This document shows positions 17,697 through 25,733 of a stretch of 64,000 nt of DNA, piece by piece. Position 1 is the first letter of the stretch; each line of letters begins with the position of its first letter. This stretch comes from Acidaminococcaceae bacterium. Its GTDB lineage: Bacteria > Bacillota > Negativicutes > Acidaminococcales > Acidaminococcaceae. The notes under the pieces are model-generated. The model searched no databases, was not told the DNA's origin, and saw only the letters and a list, made by a program, of their open reading frames with translations. The position numbers and the translations under genes were made by a program. Location: the NCBI GenBank assembly GCA_017405945.1, contig JAFQZL010000055.1, forward strand, positions 62,001 through 126,000. Direction: 5' to 3'.

Positions 17697-18737
17697 TTGG
17701 ATTATACCAAAAAGAAAAATCTCTCTGATTATTTTGTAGCATTAGATGAGAGGTTAGGTGAAATCTTGCCGGCAAGAGTCAGCTTGCTTGCGGATATAGC
17801 CGGTTATACAGTGCGTTTGATTTTTCCGGGTATAGAATACACCCGTTATGTTATCTCGGATATGTTTGTAAGTCCCGATAGCGGTAGATCGGTTGATGCA
17901 ACGTTTATTTGGTGGGAGGATAGAATTTTCCCTTACCGGTTGCATAGCTTTGCTCATAGTAAGGGTTTTGAGCAGTTGAGTCCTAACTTTTGCAAGATGG
18001 AGGATGATTATGGGTATGTCGAAATAATAGGTGATACTCTCAGAGCAGCAGATTATCAAAAAGACATATATTATTTATTGACATATCCGATTTTGCAGGA
18101 GCCAAAATGGCCGGTTATTAGTCATCCTTTTGTCAAAGCAGTTTATATTTGGGCACAAAGACGAAATTTATTGATATTACATTCGGCAGCAGTTGGCATA
18201 GATGGGCATGGAGTTCTGATTGTAGGACATGGGGGAACGGGTAAAAGCACGCTAACCTGTACCTGCCTGGCAGACGGGTTTGATTTTGTTTCGGACGATT
18301 ATTGTTTATTAAACGCTACTGGACCCCGTAAAGTGTATCCTGTTTATACGGACGTTTTTCTGAATCCGGATTCCCTTGCAAAGTTGCCCATGTTTAAACC
18401 CTTTGAGATTTTGCCTATGCAAGTAGAAAAACCGTCTTTTGTAGTAGGAGAAGCCAGAATTAAACCGTCATTATCTGTTGAGGCAATCATTTTACCTCAG
18501 ATAACAGACCGGACAGAACCCGAAATTAAACCGGATAAAACCAGTAAAGCCTTGGGGCAGGTTGTTTTTTCCACTGTAAAACAAATTGGCCGTTTTCATG
18601 AAACGGAATTTGTCCGGAAACTATCTCAGCGTTTGTTAGGAATGCCGGTGTACCGGTTTAGCTTAACAGAAGACTTACAGAAAAACAGTCAATATTTAAA
18701 AAAATGGATAAAGGAGGATTTATCATGTACAAATTAA
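17697..18737 (+). CDS. HPr-kinase-like P-loop protein (HprK-related kinase)
   Basis: A 346-residue protein whose C-terminal half has the HprK-related core. It runs HSAAVGIDGHGVLIVG, the Walker A GHGGTGKST (177-185), then the acidic SDDYCLL motif (199-205) used for metal binding. The N-terminal 150 residues are family-specific. True HPr kinases act on the phosphocarrier HPr, but relatives beside PqqD genes phosphorylate RiPP peptides such as paeninodin. A GGAGG site 8 bases before TTG at 17697 sets the start. Its end overlaps the PqqD-like gene by 13 bases, so the two are translationally coupled. The substrate here is unknown. Confidence 0.8.
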   Translation: MDYTKKKNLSDYFVALDERLGEILPARVSLLADIAGYTVRLIFPGIEYTRYVISDMFVSPDSGRSVDATFIWWEDRIFPYRLHSFAHSKGFEQLSPNFCKMEDDYGYVEIIGDTLRAADYQKDIYYLLTYPILQEPKWPVISHPFVKAVYIWAQRRNLLILHSAAVGIDGHGVLIVGHGGTGKSTLTCTCLADGFDFVSDDYCLLNATGPRKVYPVYTDVFLNPDSLAKLPMFKPFEILPMQVEKPSFVVGEARIKPSLSVEAIILPQITDRTEPEIKPDKTSKALGQVVFSTVKQIGRFHETEFVRKLSQRLLGMPVYRFSLTEDLQKNSQYLKKWIKEDLSCTN

Positions 18738-19141
18738 ACGAGGAAAAAATGTTCTATGACTATGCTGATGGACAGGCTGTGGTGATTAATTATCAGACCG
18801 GTATGTATTACGGAATGAACTTGCTGGGTTCTGCCATTTTGGACCGTATCATAGCCGGTAAGGATGTTGAGGAGATTATAAAAGCTGTAAAAAAGCTGCC
18901 TCAATGCCCGTCTGATATAGCAGAGCGTGTTCATAGTTTTGTTAAAGAATTGAAGGAAAAAGAAATTATTATTGATGGACCTGCTGTTTCTGGCGGTGCA
19001 GAACCGTTGCCAAATGAAGTAACTGAAGATGGTTTTGAGTTAAAATTGGACATGTTTGCGGAGATGGCGGATCTTCTTCTGGCTGATCCGGTGCATGATG
19101 TTGATATGCAAGCAGGGTGGCCTAAACTGAAAGACAGGTAA
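18725..19141 (+). CDS. PqqD-like peptide-binding protein with C-terminal extension
   Basis: A 138-residue protein. The first 85-90 residues match the PqqD fold pattern (ADGQAVVINYQTGMYYGMN, then LGSAILDRI). PqqD proteins are RiPP recognition elements that hold a leader peptide for modifying enzymes. Roughly 45 extra residues follow, acidic and ending DPVHDVDMQAGWPKLKDR, which is unusual for a bare PqqD. AAAGGAGG precedes the ATG at 18725. It overlaps the kinase-like gene, so the two likely work together. Whether the tail is a fused substrate, a partner-binding tail or a spacer is not known. Confidence 0.75.
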   Translation: MYKLNEEKMFYDYADGQAVVINYQTGMYYGMNLLGSAILDRIIAGKDVEEIIKAVKKLPQCPSDIAERVHSFVKELKEKEIIIDGPAVSGGAEPLPNEVTEDGFELKLDMFAEMADLLLADPVHDVDMQAGWPKLKDR

Positions 19142-19170
19142 TTGTTTTTATTGTTTATAGGGTAGATATT

Positions 19171-19869
19171 ATGGAACCTTTGATTTCTGTAGTCGTAGTA
19201 ACTTATAATCGAGCCCGGTATCTTAAAGAAGCTTTAGACAGTATACTAAGACAGACATTCAAAAATTATGAAATCATTCTGGTAGATGACGGCTCGGTGG
19301 ATAACACGAAAGAAATAGTTGAGCAATACGAAGGAATTCGTTATATTTATCAGGAACATGGCGGTATTTCCAAAGCGCGAAATACAGCCGTTAAAGCTGC
19401 TAAGGGAAAGTGGATTGCTACCCTTGATTCCGATGACCTGTGGAAGAAAGAAAAATTGCAGAAGCAGGTGGACTATTTAGAGGCACATCCTGAATGTCGT
19501 ATTGTGTATACGGCGTTTTGTAACTTTGCCGATGTTTCAGAAGATATACTTAATGAGCGGCAAGCAAAACTATTGCAGTCAGCGGGCAGGTCTTATCTGC
19601 CGAGTGCGTTAATAGATGCCAGGCTGTTTGATGAAATTGGTCTGTATGATGAAACGATTGAATGGGGCGAAGACATTGAATGGATATTTCGCAGTAGATT
19701 TTTTAAGATTGACATCGGGCATTGCATAGATGAAGTCCTTTATTTACGCAGAGTCCATGGTTCGAATATCTCTATTACCACAAAAGAAATCAGTAATTTA
19801 GGATTTTGGAAAATGGCAAGTGATGCTTACAGAAAAATAAAAAGGGACGGAAAACAATTAAAAAGATAA
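19171..19869 (+). CDS. Glycosyltransferase family 2
   Basis: A 232-residue, compact GT2 enzyme, essentially the catalytic GT-A domain with no extension. It has ISVVVVTYNRARYLKEALDS, a VDDGSVDNT strand, ISKARNTA, and the DSDD metal site (86-89). The predicted catalytic-base region EWGEDIEW follows. It lies 29 bases after the PqqD-like gene on the same strand and likely shares its transcript. Specificity is unknown. Confidence 0.85.
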   Translation: MEPLISVVVVTYNRARYLKEALDSILRQTFKNYEIILVDDGSVDNTKEIVEQYEGIRYIYQEHGGISKARNTAVKAAKGKWIATLDSDDLWKKEKLQKQVDYLEAHPECRIVYTAFCNFADVSEDILNERQAKLLQSAGRSYLPSALIDARLFDEIGLYDETIEWGEDIEWIFRSRFFKIDIGHCIDEVLYLRRVHGSNISITTKEISNLGFWKMASDAYRKIKRDGKQLKR

Positions 19870-19932
19870 GTGTGTCATCATACTTTTCATTTAGTAAAAA
19901 ATTAGATGTATAGAGAAAGAGAATGCGATAGT

Positions 19933-20838
19933 ATGAGCCCAAAAATATCGGTTTTGATTCCTGTACATAATACGGAATTATTTCTTGCTAATTGTCTTAA
20001 AAGCGTTATTTCGCAGACATTAAATGAAATAGAAATTATATGCGTAGAAGACGCATCTGAGGATCATAGTGGACTCGTTTTAAAAAGATATGCTGAAAAA
20101 GACTCGCGGATCAGAATTATCTGGCATAATAAAAATGAAGGTACACATAAAGCCAGAAAGGATGCGGTGTTGGTTGCAAGGGGGAAGTACATCATGTTTT
20201 TAGATAGTGATGATGAACTGTTCCCCAATGCATGCGAGGTAGCATATAATGCCATTGAAAGCAATAATACAGATGCAATTCAGTTTGGTGTTCAAAGTAT
20301 TGACTCCAAAGGAAATTATATAGCTACAAAAAGCTGGTTTATAACAGAATATACTGACAGAATTGACAATAATTGGCTGCATTTATATGATAGAAAACAA
20401 ATTAAATCATGGGAGACGTGGAATAAGATTTATAAAGCAGATCTTTGTAAAAACGCATTTAAACAAATGGATGATGACTATTTGATAATTGCAGAAGATG
20501 TATATTTTTTTTGTGTGTATGGATATTTAGCAAAATCTATTTCCATGATTGAAGATGTGCTTTACAAATACCGTCAGGGTTTTGGAATATGGAGTGGAAT
20601 TCAGGGAAAAATCAGTTTAGAAAAGTATAAGATACTTTTATCACAAAAGAAAGCGTTAGATGCCATTCAACGCTATTATAAAACTAAACCCGATGCAAAA
20701 AAGTTCGAGCCAATCATTCAGCGACGTGTAAAAACACATTTTTTACGATTGTCTCTCTTATGGCTGCATTATGGTTTACAGGATACGGATAAAGCGGAAG
20801 GCTTGCAGCTATTTGCTGAAACATGGGGAAATAAATAA
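19933..20838 (+). CDS. Glycosyltransferase family 2
   Basis: A 301-residue GT2 enzyme with ISVLIPVHNTELFLANCLKS, the variant strand ICVEDASED (E in place of the usual D), and DSDD (91-94) in FLDSDDELFPNACEVAYNAI. The same unusual CVED plus DSDDELFP pattern occurs in the GT2 genes at 51212 and 52631, so the three form a paralogous group. The ATG at 19933 was chosen to give the usual N-terminus; the frame runs nine codons further upstream. Ribosome site is weak. Confidence 0.85.
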   Translation: MSPKISVLIPVHNTELFLANCLKSVISQTLNEIEIICVEDASEDHSGLVLKRYAEKDSRIRIIWHNKNEGTHKARKDAVLVARGKYIMFLDSDDELFPNACEVAYNAIESNNTDAIQFGVQSIDSKGNYIATKSWFITEYTDRIDNNWLHLYDRKQIKSWETWNKIYKADLCKNAFKQMDDDYLIIAEDVYFFCVYGYLAKSISMIEDVLYKYRQGFGIWSGIQGKISLEKYKILLSQKKALDAIQRYYKTKPDAKKFEPIIQRRVKTHFLRLSLLWLHYGLQDTDKAEGLQLFAETWGNK

Positions 20839-20865
20839 TCCTGTAGGGGGACAATAAAGGTTATT

Positions 20866-22020
20866 ATGCAAGTTACATATGATAAGCTCCGGTCAACTGT
20901 ATTAGCGAATCTGGGTATAGACCATACGGTTACAGGCGATTTGCTTCAGTTGTATTTTGCCGAGAGTTTGGCACCGGAGTCACTGGCCTGCTTTTTTTCC
21001 CAATATGATATTGAACTGTTAGAGTTTCAGAATGTATGGCTGTTAAGTAAATTGGCAACTCGTTTACATTATGCCGGTGTTCCTAAAGAAGAATTCCCAC
21101 GTGTCAAAGGTATCGTGAAACGGTTTATGGTGGAAAATGGCCGGCATTTTTGTGTATTGCCCGGCGTATTAGAGGCTTTTAATAGATCAGACGTTGCGGT
21201 GATGCTCCTGAACGGAACTGCCATAAAGGTGTTCTACGAGCCGGCAGAAACACGGTATTACAGTACTATAGACTTTCTGGTGCAAGCAGGAGAGATATAT
21301 AGTGCAGGTCATATTTTAGAAAAACTGGGATTCCGGTTACAGGGTACGTTCTGGGGGCAACATGTTTACCGGAAGAACGATGTGAGCGTTGCGATTCACA
21401 GTGAGTATTTGAAAGCAAATATGTTGACTGGGGACCTGGCAGATATCTGGCAACATTCGTCATCAATAACCTTGCAGGGGAAAAAAGCCTTTGTACCCTG
21501 TACGGAAATGATGTTACTAATTCTTTTGGTACAGGGGCTGGAAGCGTGCTGTTCGTGTATCAGTAATTGTCTGGCAAATAGTTTTGTGAATGAATTTATA
21601 GATAGTAAATTCTTTTTGTCTGATGCTTCTTTGAACTGGGAAAAGTTTATTGATATGGCAAAAAAGAGTCAACTTACATTACATGTGCGTTTGATGCTGG
21701 ATGTTTTAAACCAACTGTATCCGGGAGTGGTTGCGGGCAAAGTGTTGGAGGCCTTACCGTATACTGACAAAGATATTGCTAATGTGCAGAAATTGATAAC
21801 GTATAACTTTGCCAGAAAGAAAGCGACGGAAGCCAGGGATAGGCGCGACCGAATGGAGTATTATTGTAACGGTGTGGCGGCGTTGTGGAACTTAAATTGT
21901 TTCTATGGTAATCGTAGTTCGTTGTTTTCCAACGTCACGGATTTTCCGCAGCTTATTGCCATGTGGAACAACCACAGGGGAATCAAAGGATTGTTATCCA
22001 AAGTGGGAGGATTTAAATAA
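20866..22020 (+). CDS. NTP_transf_5-like protein with degenerate active site
   Basis: A 384-residue protein related in layout to the nucleotidyltransferase at 15505: an N-terminal helical region, then LNGTAIKVFYEP and RYYSTIDFLV. Compared with the first copy, the first catalytic aspartate is replaced (D121 matches T134; D136 is kept) and the later acidic residue is lost (E165 matches A176, while H178 remains). It may therefore have lost transferase activity and serve as a binding or regulatory partner. It sits between two GT2 genes, with a four-base gap to the next. Confidence 0.65.
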   Translation: MQVTYDKLRSTVLANLGIDHTVTGDLLQLYFAESLAPESLACFFSQYDIELLEFQNVWLLSKLATRLHYAGVPKEEFPRVKGIVKRFMVENGRHFCVLPGVLEAFNRSDVAVMLLNGTAIKVFYEPAETRYYSTIDFLVQAGEIYSAGHILEKLGFRLQGTFWGQHVYRKNDVSVAIHSEYLKANMLTGDLADIWQHSSSITLQGKKAFVPCTEMMLLILLVQGLEACCSCISNCLANSFVNEFIDSKFFLSDASLNWEKFIDMAKKSQLTLHVRLMLDVLNQLYPGVVAGKVLEALPYTDKDIANVQKLITYNFARKKATEARDRRDRMEYYCNGVAALWNLNCFYGNRSSLFSNVTDFPQLIAMWNNHRGIKGLLSKVGGFK

Positions 22021-22023
22021 ATA

Positions 22024-22713
22024 ATGAAGTTGTCTGTCATTATCCCTTGCTATAATGCGGGTTCCTATTTATCCCAGGCTGTTTTTTCTATACGAAAACA
22101 GCAGGCGGGTTTTCCTTTGACGGTGGAGATTATTGTAATTGACGATGGTTCTACGGATGGCTGTGTGGAGCAGCTGCAAGGTTCGGATCTCATAATCTTG
22201 CATCAGGATCATCAGGGGGCGTCAGCCGCCCGGAACTATGGCATGAAGGAAGCGAGAGGAGAGTATCTGTTGTTTTTGGATGCGGATGATGTACTGGTTC
22301 CCGATGCGGTTGAATCGCTGTATCATGGACTTGTACAGCAGGAAGGGTCTGCGGTTGCGTTAGGTATGGCAGAAGAGTTTATTTCAGAAGAATTGGATGC
22401 CAAAACAGCAGCCGGGCTGGCAAAAAAGGAAATTCCTTTTAGCGCGTTTCTCTCCGGATGTTGTTTTGGAAAAAAGGAAGCATTGCTGCAGATTGGCTTT
22501 TTTGATACAAGCCTTAAGGGCGGGGAAACGGTTGACTGGCTGGCCCGTTTGCGCAATTCCGATTTACAAACTGTGCAGCTTGATGTGGTAACGGTACGCA
22601 GACGTATTCACTTAACCAATACCGGCAGAGTCTGTGAGCAAGAAGAAATGCAGGCTTATGCTACTATAATAAGAAGGCGTTTATTAGCACAGAGGATGAG
22701 CAGGAAAAAATGA
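22024..22713 (+). CDS. Glycosyltransferase family 2
   Basis: A 229-residue GT2 enzyme, catalytic domain only: LSVIIPCYNAGSYLSQAVFS, VIDDGSTDG, GASAARNYG and the DADD metal site (86-89). Its stop overlaps the start of the ABC exporter by four bases (ATGA), indicating translational coupling; a transferase coupled to an exporter may act on the exported lipid-linked product. Sugar unknown. Confidence 0.85.
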   Translation: MKLSVIIPCYNAGSYLSQAVFSIRKQQAGFPLTVEIIVIDDGSTDGCVEQLQGSDLIILHQDHQGASAARNYGMKEARGEYLLFLDADDVLVPDAVESLYHGLVQQEGSAVALGMAEEFISEELDAKTAAGLAKKEIPFSAFLSGCCFGKKEALLQIGFFDTSLKGGETVDWLARLRNSDLQTVQLDVVTVRRRIHLTNTGRVCEQEEMQAYATIIRRRLLAQRMSRKK

Positions 22714-24470
22714 GCTTTTTAAGCAAGTTTAAATATTTTTTAGGTACGGATCAAAAATTAAAAGTAGTTGGGTTTCTGGTATGTATTGTTCTGGCTGCGG
22801 CTTTGGAACTGCTGAGTCTGTCCCTGATGATTCCGCTTGTCATGGCGTTGTTGGACGCTTCCTTTCTGCAAAAACTGCCGTTTTTGCGGAAATATGAACA
22901 TATACTGAACCAGTGGGACCGGCAGGAACTGATTATTGTCTTTTTGCTGGCTTTTTTCTTGGTTATATTGATAAAGAATCTTTTTGTTTTTGTAACCAAA
23001 ATCTACCGCAGGTCCTTTATTGTTACCAGTAATTATCGCAGTTCTTCGAAATTGTACAATACCTACCTTCATTGTGATTATGAAGATGTGTTGATGCGGA
23101 ATTCTAATGATATCATCCGTAATATTGTATATGTCAGCGACCATTCCTATATTCTTCTGGAAGCGTTACTGGAATTGCTGGGAGAATTGTTCATCGTTGT
23201 TTTCATGCTGGGGTTTTTACTGTTCATCAATTGGCGTGTAACGCTGATTTTATTCTTTTTCCTGAGCGGGCTCCTGATAATTTATTATAAATTCAGCAAT
23301 AAAAAATTGCAGGAAATCGGGCGGGAATCCAATAGTGTGTATCTGTATGCCATGGAGCGGGTGCGGGAATCTATTCTGGCGTTTAAGGAAATCCAGCTGA
23401 TGAACCGGGAATCCGTTTTTTTCAAACGGTACTTGGATAATCATCTGTATAATGTAAAACTGGAAAAAAAGAAAGCATATTATTCTGTGGCCCCTGCCCA
23501 TGTGACAGAAGTCTGCGTGTTTGCTGCCCTTTGTCTGTATATCGGCATCGCCGTATCCATGGATAAGGATCCGGCAAGGCTGGTGGCAGAGTTGTCTGTG
23601 GTATCCCTGGCTGCCTGGCGCATGATTCCTTCTGTAAACCGGATCAATGCAAATGCCAACCGGATCAGTTTATATATGCCATCGTTTAACCAGATTACCG
23701 GTGAGTTTATTCACTATTTAAAATCGGACAATGCAGATGCAAGTTTTGCCAATGTGGAGAAGCTGCCTTTCCAGCATTCTGTTACATTACAGGATATTTG
23801 TTACCGCTATCCGCATACGGAAACGGATATTCTGCAGCATGTGAATTTGCAAGTGAAAAAAGGAGATAAGATTGGTATCATCGGTGTTTCCGGCGGGGGT
23901 AAGACGACATTGGTAGATACTCTGTTAGGCTACCTGAAACCCTATCATGGGAAGGTGCTGGTTGACGGAACCGATATTGCTACCAACCGCAAAGGCTGGA
24001 TGCTGAATATTGGTTACATACCTCAAATGATTTTTTTGCTGGACGGGACCATCCGCAACAATATTTTGCTGGGTTATGAAGAGGGCGACGAGAGTAAGAT
24101 CTGGGAAGCGCTGCGTCTGGCCCAGCTGGATGATTTTGTGAAAGGTTTGCCTAAGGGGTTGGATACGGAGATTGGGGAACGTGGAATTAAACTTTCCGGT
24201 GGGCAGCGACAGCGGATTGGTATTGCCCGGGCTCTTTACAATGATTCCCAACTTCTTGTCTTTGACGAAGCCACCTCTGCCCTGGATAAAGAAACGGAAG
24301 CAGAGCTGATGAAAGCGATTAATACGCTGGATAAAGATAAAACGATTATTATTATTTCACATAATATAAATACACTGCAGAATTGCCACAGGATTTACAG
24401 TGTGAAGGATAAGGGGCTGGTGGAAAAGTCTTATAATCAGGGTGGAAATTATGGCCGGACAAATGAATAA
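22710..24470 (+). CDS. ABC exporter, fused membrane and ATPase domains (PglK/McjD/MsbA-like)
   Basis: A 586-residue half-transporter. Residues 1-310 are the six-helix membrane domain; residues about 350-580 are the ATPase, with Walker A GVSGGGKTT (near 392), signature LSGGQRQ (near 495) and Walker B LLVFDEATSALD (near 514). It would work as a homodimer. Relatives flip lipid-linked oligosaccharides (PglK), lipid A (MsbA) or export lasso peptides (McjD). Given both glycosyltransferases and a PqqD/kinase pair in the same operon, either role is possible. Two fragments of a similar gene survive in the scar at 27749-27860. Confidence 0.88.
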   Translation: MSFLSKFKYFLGTDQKLKVVGFLVCIVLAAALELLSLSLMIPLVMALLDASFLQKLPFLRKYEHILNQWDRQELIIVFLLAFFLVILIKNLFVFVTKIYRRSFIVTSNYRSSSKLYNTYLHCDYEDVLMRNSNDIIRNIVYVSDHSYILLEALLELLGELFIVVFMLGFLLFINWRVTLILFFFLSGLLIIYYKFSNKKLQEIGRESNSVYLYAMERVRESILAFKEIQLMNRESVFFKRYLDNHLYNVKLEKKKAYYSVAPAHVTEVCVFAALCLYIGIAVSMDKDPARLVAELSVVSLAAWRMIPSVNRINANANRISLYMPSFNQITGEFIHYLKSDNADASFANVEKLPFQHSVTLQDICYRYPHTETDILQHVNLQVKKGDKIGIIGVSGGGKTTLVDTLLGYLKPYHGKVLVDGTDIATNRKGWMLNIGYIPQMIFLLDGTIRNNILLGYEEGDESKIWEALRLAQLDDFVKGLPKGLDTEIGERGIKLSGGQRQRIGIARALYNDSQLLVFDEATSALDKETEAELMKAINTLDKDKTIIIISHNINTLQNCHRIYSVKDKGLVEKSYNQGGNYGRTNE

Positions 24471-25443
24471 AACACCGACAGTATCTGTTATTGTTCCCGT
24501 ATATCATGTTGAAAAAGTACTCAGACGATGTTTGGACAGTCTTCTCAGGCAGACATTTTCCGATTATGAAATCATACTGGTCAATGATGGCGGAAATGAA
24601 ACGGAAACTGCAATCTGCGAAGAATATGCTGCAAAGCATCCGCTCATTCAATATCATTATCAGGAGAATCAGGGTGCAAGTGTTGCAAGAAACACAGGTT
24701 TGTCCATGGCACGTGGCAGCTGGATCATGTTTGTTGACAGTGACGACTGGGTAGATGAAAATTTTGTTTTAAAGGCCTTCGCTGCTGTAAATAATAATAA
24801 AGCGCAAATGGCTGTTTTTGATTTGGTTTATACAATTGGCGACAGTCGAAATGGGAAAAAACACTGTTCGCTTCTGGAAAAAGGAGTGTATCCTGCGGTA
24901 ACTATTCTTAAGGGTTGTATTGATGGAAGTATAGCATGTTATGTTTGGAATAAGATTTATAAAAGAGAACTATGGGAGGGTATTCTGTTCCCGGCGGGCG
25001 AGATTTGGGAAGATGTTGCCGTGCTTCACGAGGTCATTGACCGAGCAGATAAAATAGCTATATTGCATGATGTGCTTTGTTATATTTCTAAGAGAGAAGG
25101 CAGTGCTACAGACGTTGCGTTTCGGACGGGTGATTGTCATAAGTGGTCGTATATTCAAAGAAAAAAACGTTATCAGTATATTAAAAATTATCATGCGGAA
25201 TTGCTTGATGTTGTGAATAACGATATAGCATCAGCTGCTGTGCGATATGCCGGCTTTCTTGCCAAGAATGAAGATAAACTGCATAATATATATGATATTT
25301 CAAAATGGCTGAGGACTCAAAAAATACAGTTAAATAATGGGCGAATGAAAAGAAGAATTTCTTTTTTTATTCTTTTGCACTTCCCCAAAGAGTTTTTTTA
25401 TTCTGTAAAAATCCTCTTGACCTTAGGCTTGGTTCACAGGTGA
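24451..25443 (+). CDS. Glycosyltransferase family 2
   Basis: A 330-residue GT2 enzyme with VSVIVPVYHVEKVLRRCLDS, GASVARNTG and DSDD (96-99). GGTGG lies just before the ATG at 24451, which is inside the last codons of the ABC exporter gene, so the two are coupled. It is the last intact gene of the left cluster; the phosphohexomutase remnant begins 26 bases after its stop. Confidence 0.87.
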   Translation: MAGQMNKTPTVSVIVPVYHVEKVLRRCLDSLLRQTFSDYEIILVNDGGNETETAICEEYAAKHPLIQYHYQENQGASVARNTGLSMARGSWIMFVDSDDWVDENFVLKAFAAVNNNKAQMAVFDLVYTIGDSRNGKKHCSLLEKGVYPAVTILKGCIDGSIACYVWNKIYKRELWEGILFPAGEIWEDVAVLHEVIDRADKIAILHDVLCYISKREGSATDVAFRTGDCHKWSYIQRKKRYQYIKNYHAELLDVVNNDIASAAVRYAGFLAKNEDKLHNIYDISKWLRTQKIQLNNGRMKRRISFFILLHFPKEFFYSVKILLTLGLVHR

Positions 25444-25468
25444 GTACGGATAATGAAGAAAGCTGCCC

Positions 25469-25549
25469 GTAAGCGCGCCGGATAAGGCGGCGGCGGAAGT
25501 CATAGAAAAGAAGATTGTGGAAGATTTGAAGAAACGGATAAATGGATAA
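25469..25549 (+). pseudogene. Second copy of phosphohexomutase 3' end (81 bases)
   Basis: These bases align without gaps to 15160-15240, the last 26 codons and stop of the intact gene. Seven of 81 bases differ: six synonymous (third positions plus one CTG/TTG) and one Ile-to-Val. A partly similar hairpin follows near 25590. The fragment has no start. The synonymous bias implies it diverged while part of a working gene in another lineage. Confidence 0.92.
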
Positions 25550-25628
25550 TAGTTATAACAATATAATTAGTTGTAAGACCTCCGGTATGCTGCCGGATGA
25601 TGTTTTGCCACGCAGTATTTCGTGAATG

Positions 25629-25665
25629 AATTCCCTGCATTTTTTGAAAATGCAGGGAATTTTTT
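25629..25665 (+). terminator. Intrinsic terminator after phosphohexomutase remnant
   Basis: AATTCCCTGCATTTT pairs with AAAATGCAGGGAATT, followed by TTTT. It insulates the ATPase gene from left-cluster transcription. Confidence 0.85.
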
Positions 25666-25683
25666 GCACTTTAATGCAAAAAC

Positions 25684-25712
25684 TTTATTTTTTTTAAAAT
25701 TTATGCTATAGT
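25684..25712 (+). promoter_or_regulatory. Promoter candidate of DUF4143 ATPase gene
   Basis: TGCTATAGT (extended -10, ending 25712) with a weak TTTATT 17 bases upstream lies just before the ATPase ATG and after a terminator. Confidence 0.4.
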
Positions 25713-25733
25713 GAATGCGGGGGGATAAATGCA

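Noticed and set aside
15505-24470. A standard lasso-peptide gene cluster
   Set aside because: No B2 transglutaminase-like protease, no asparagine-synthetase-like cyclase and no convincing precursor; only the tailoring-like parts are present.
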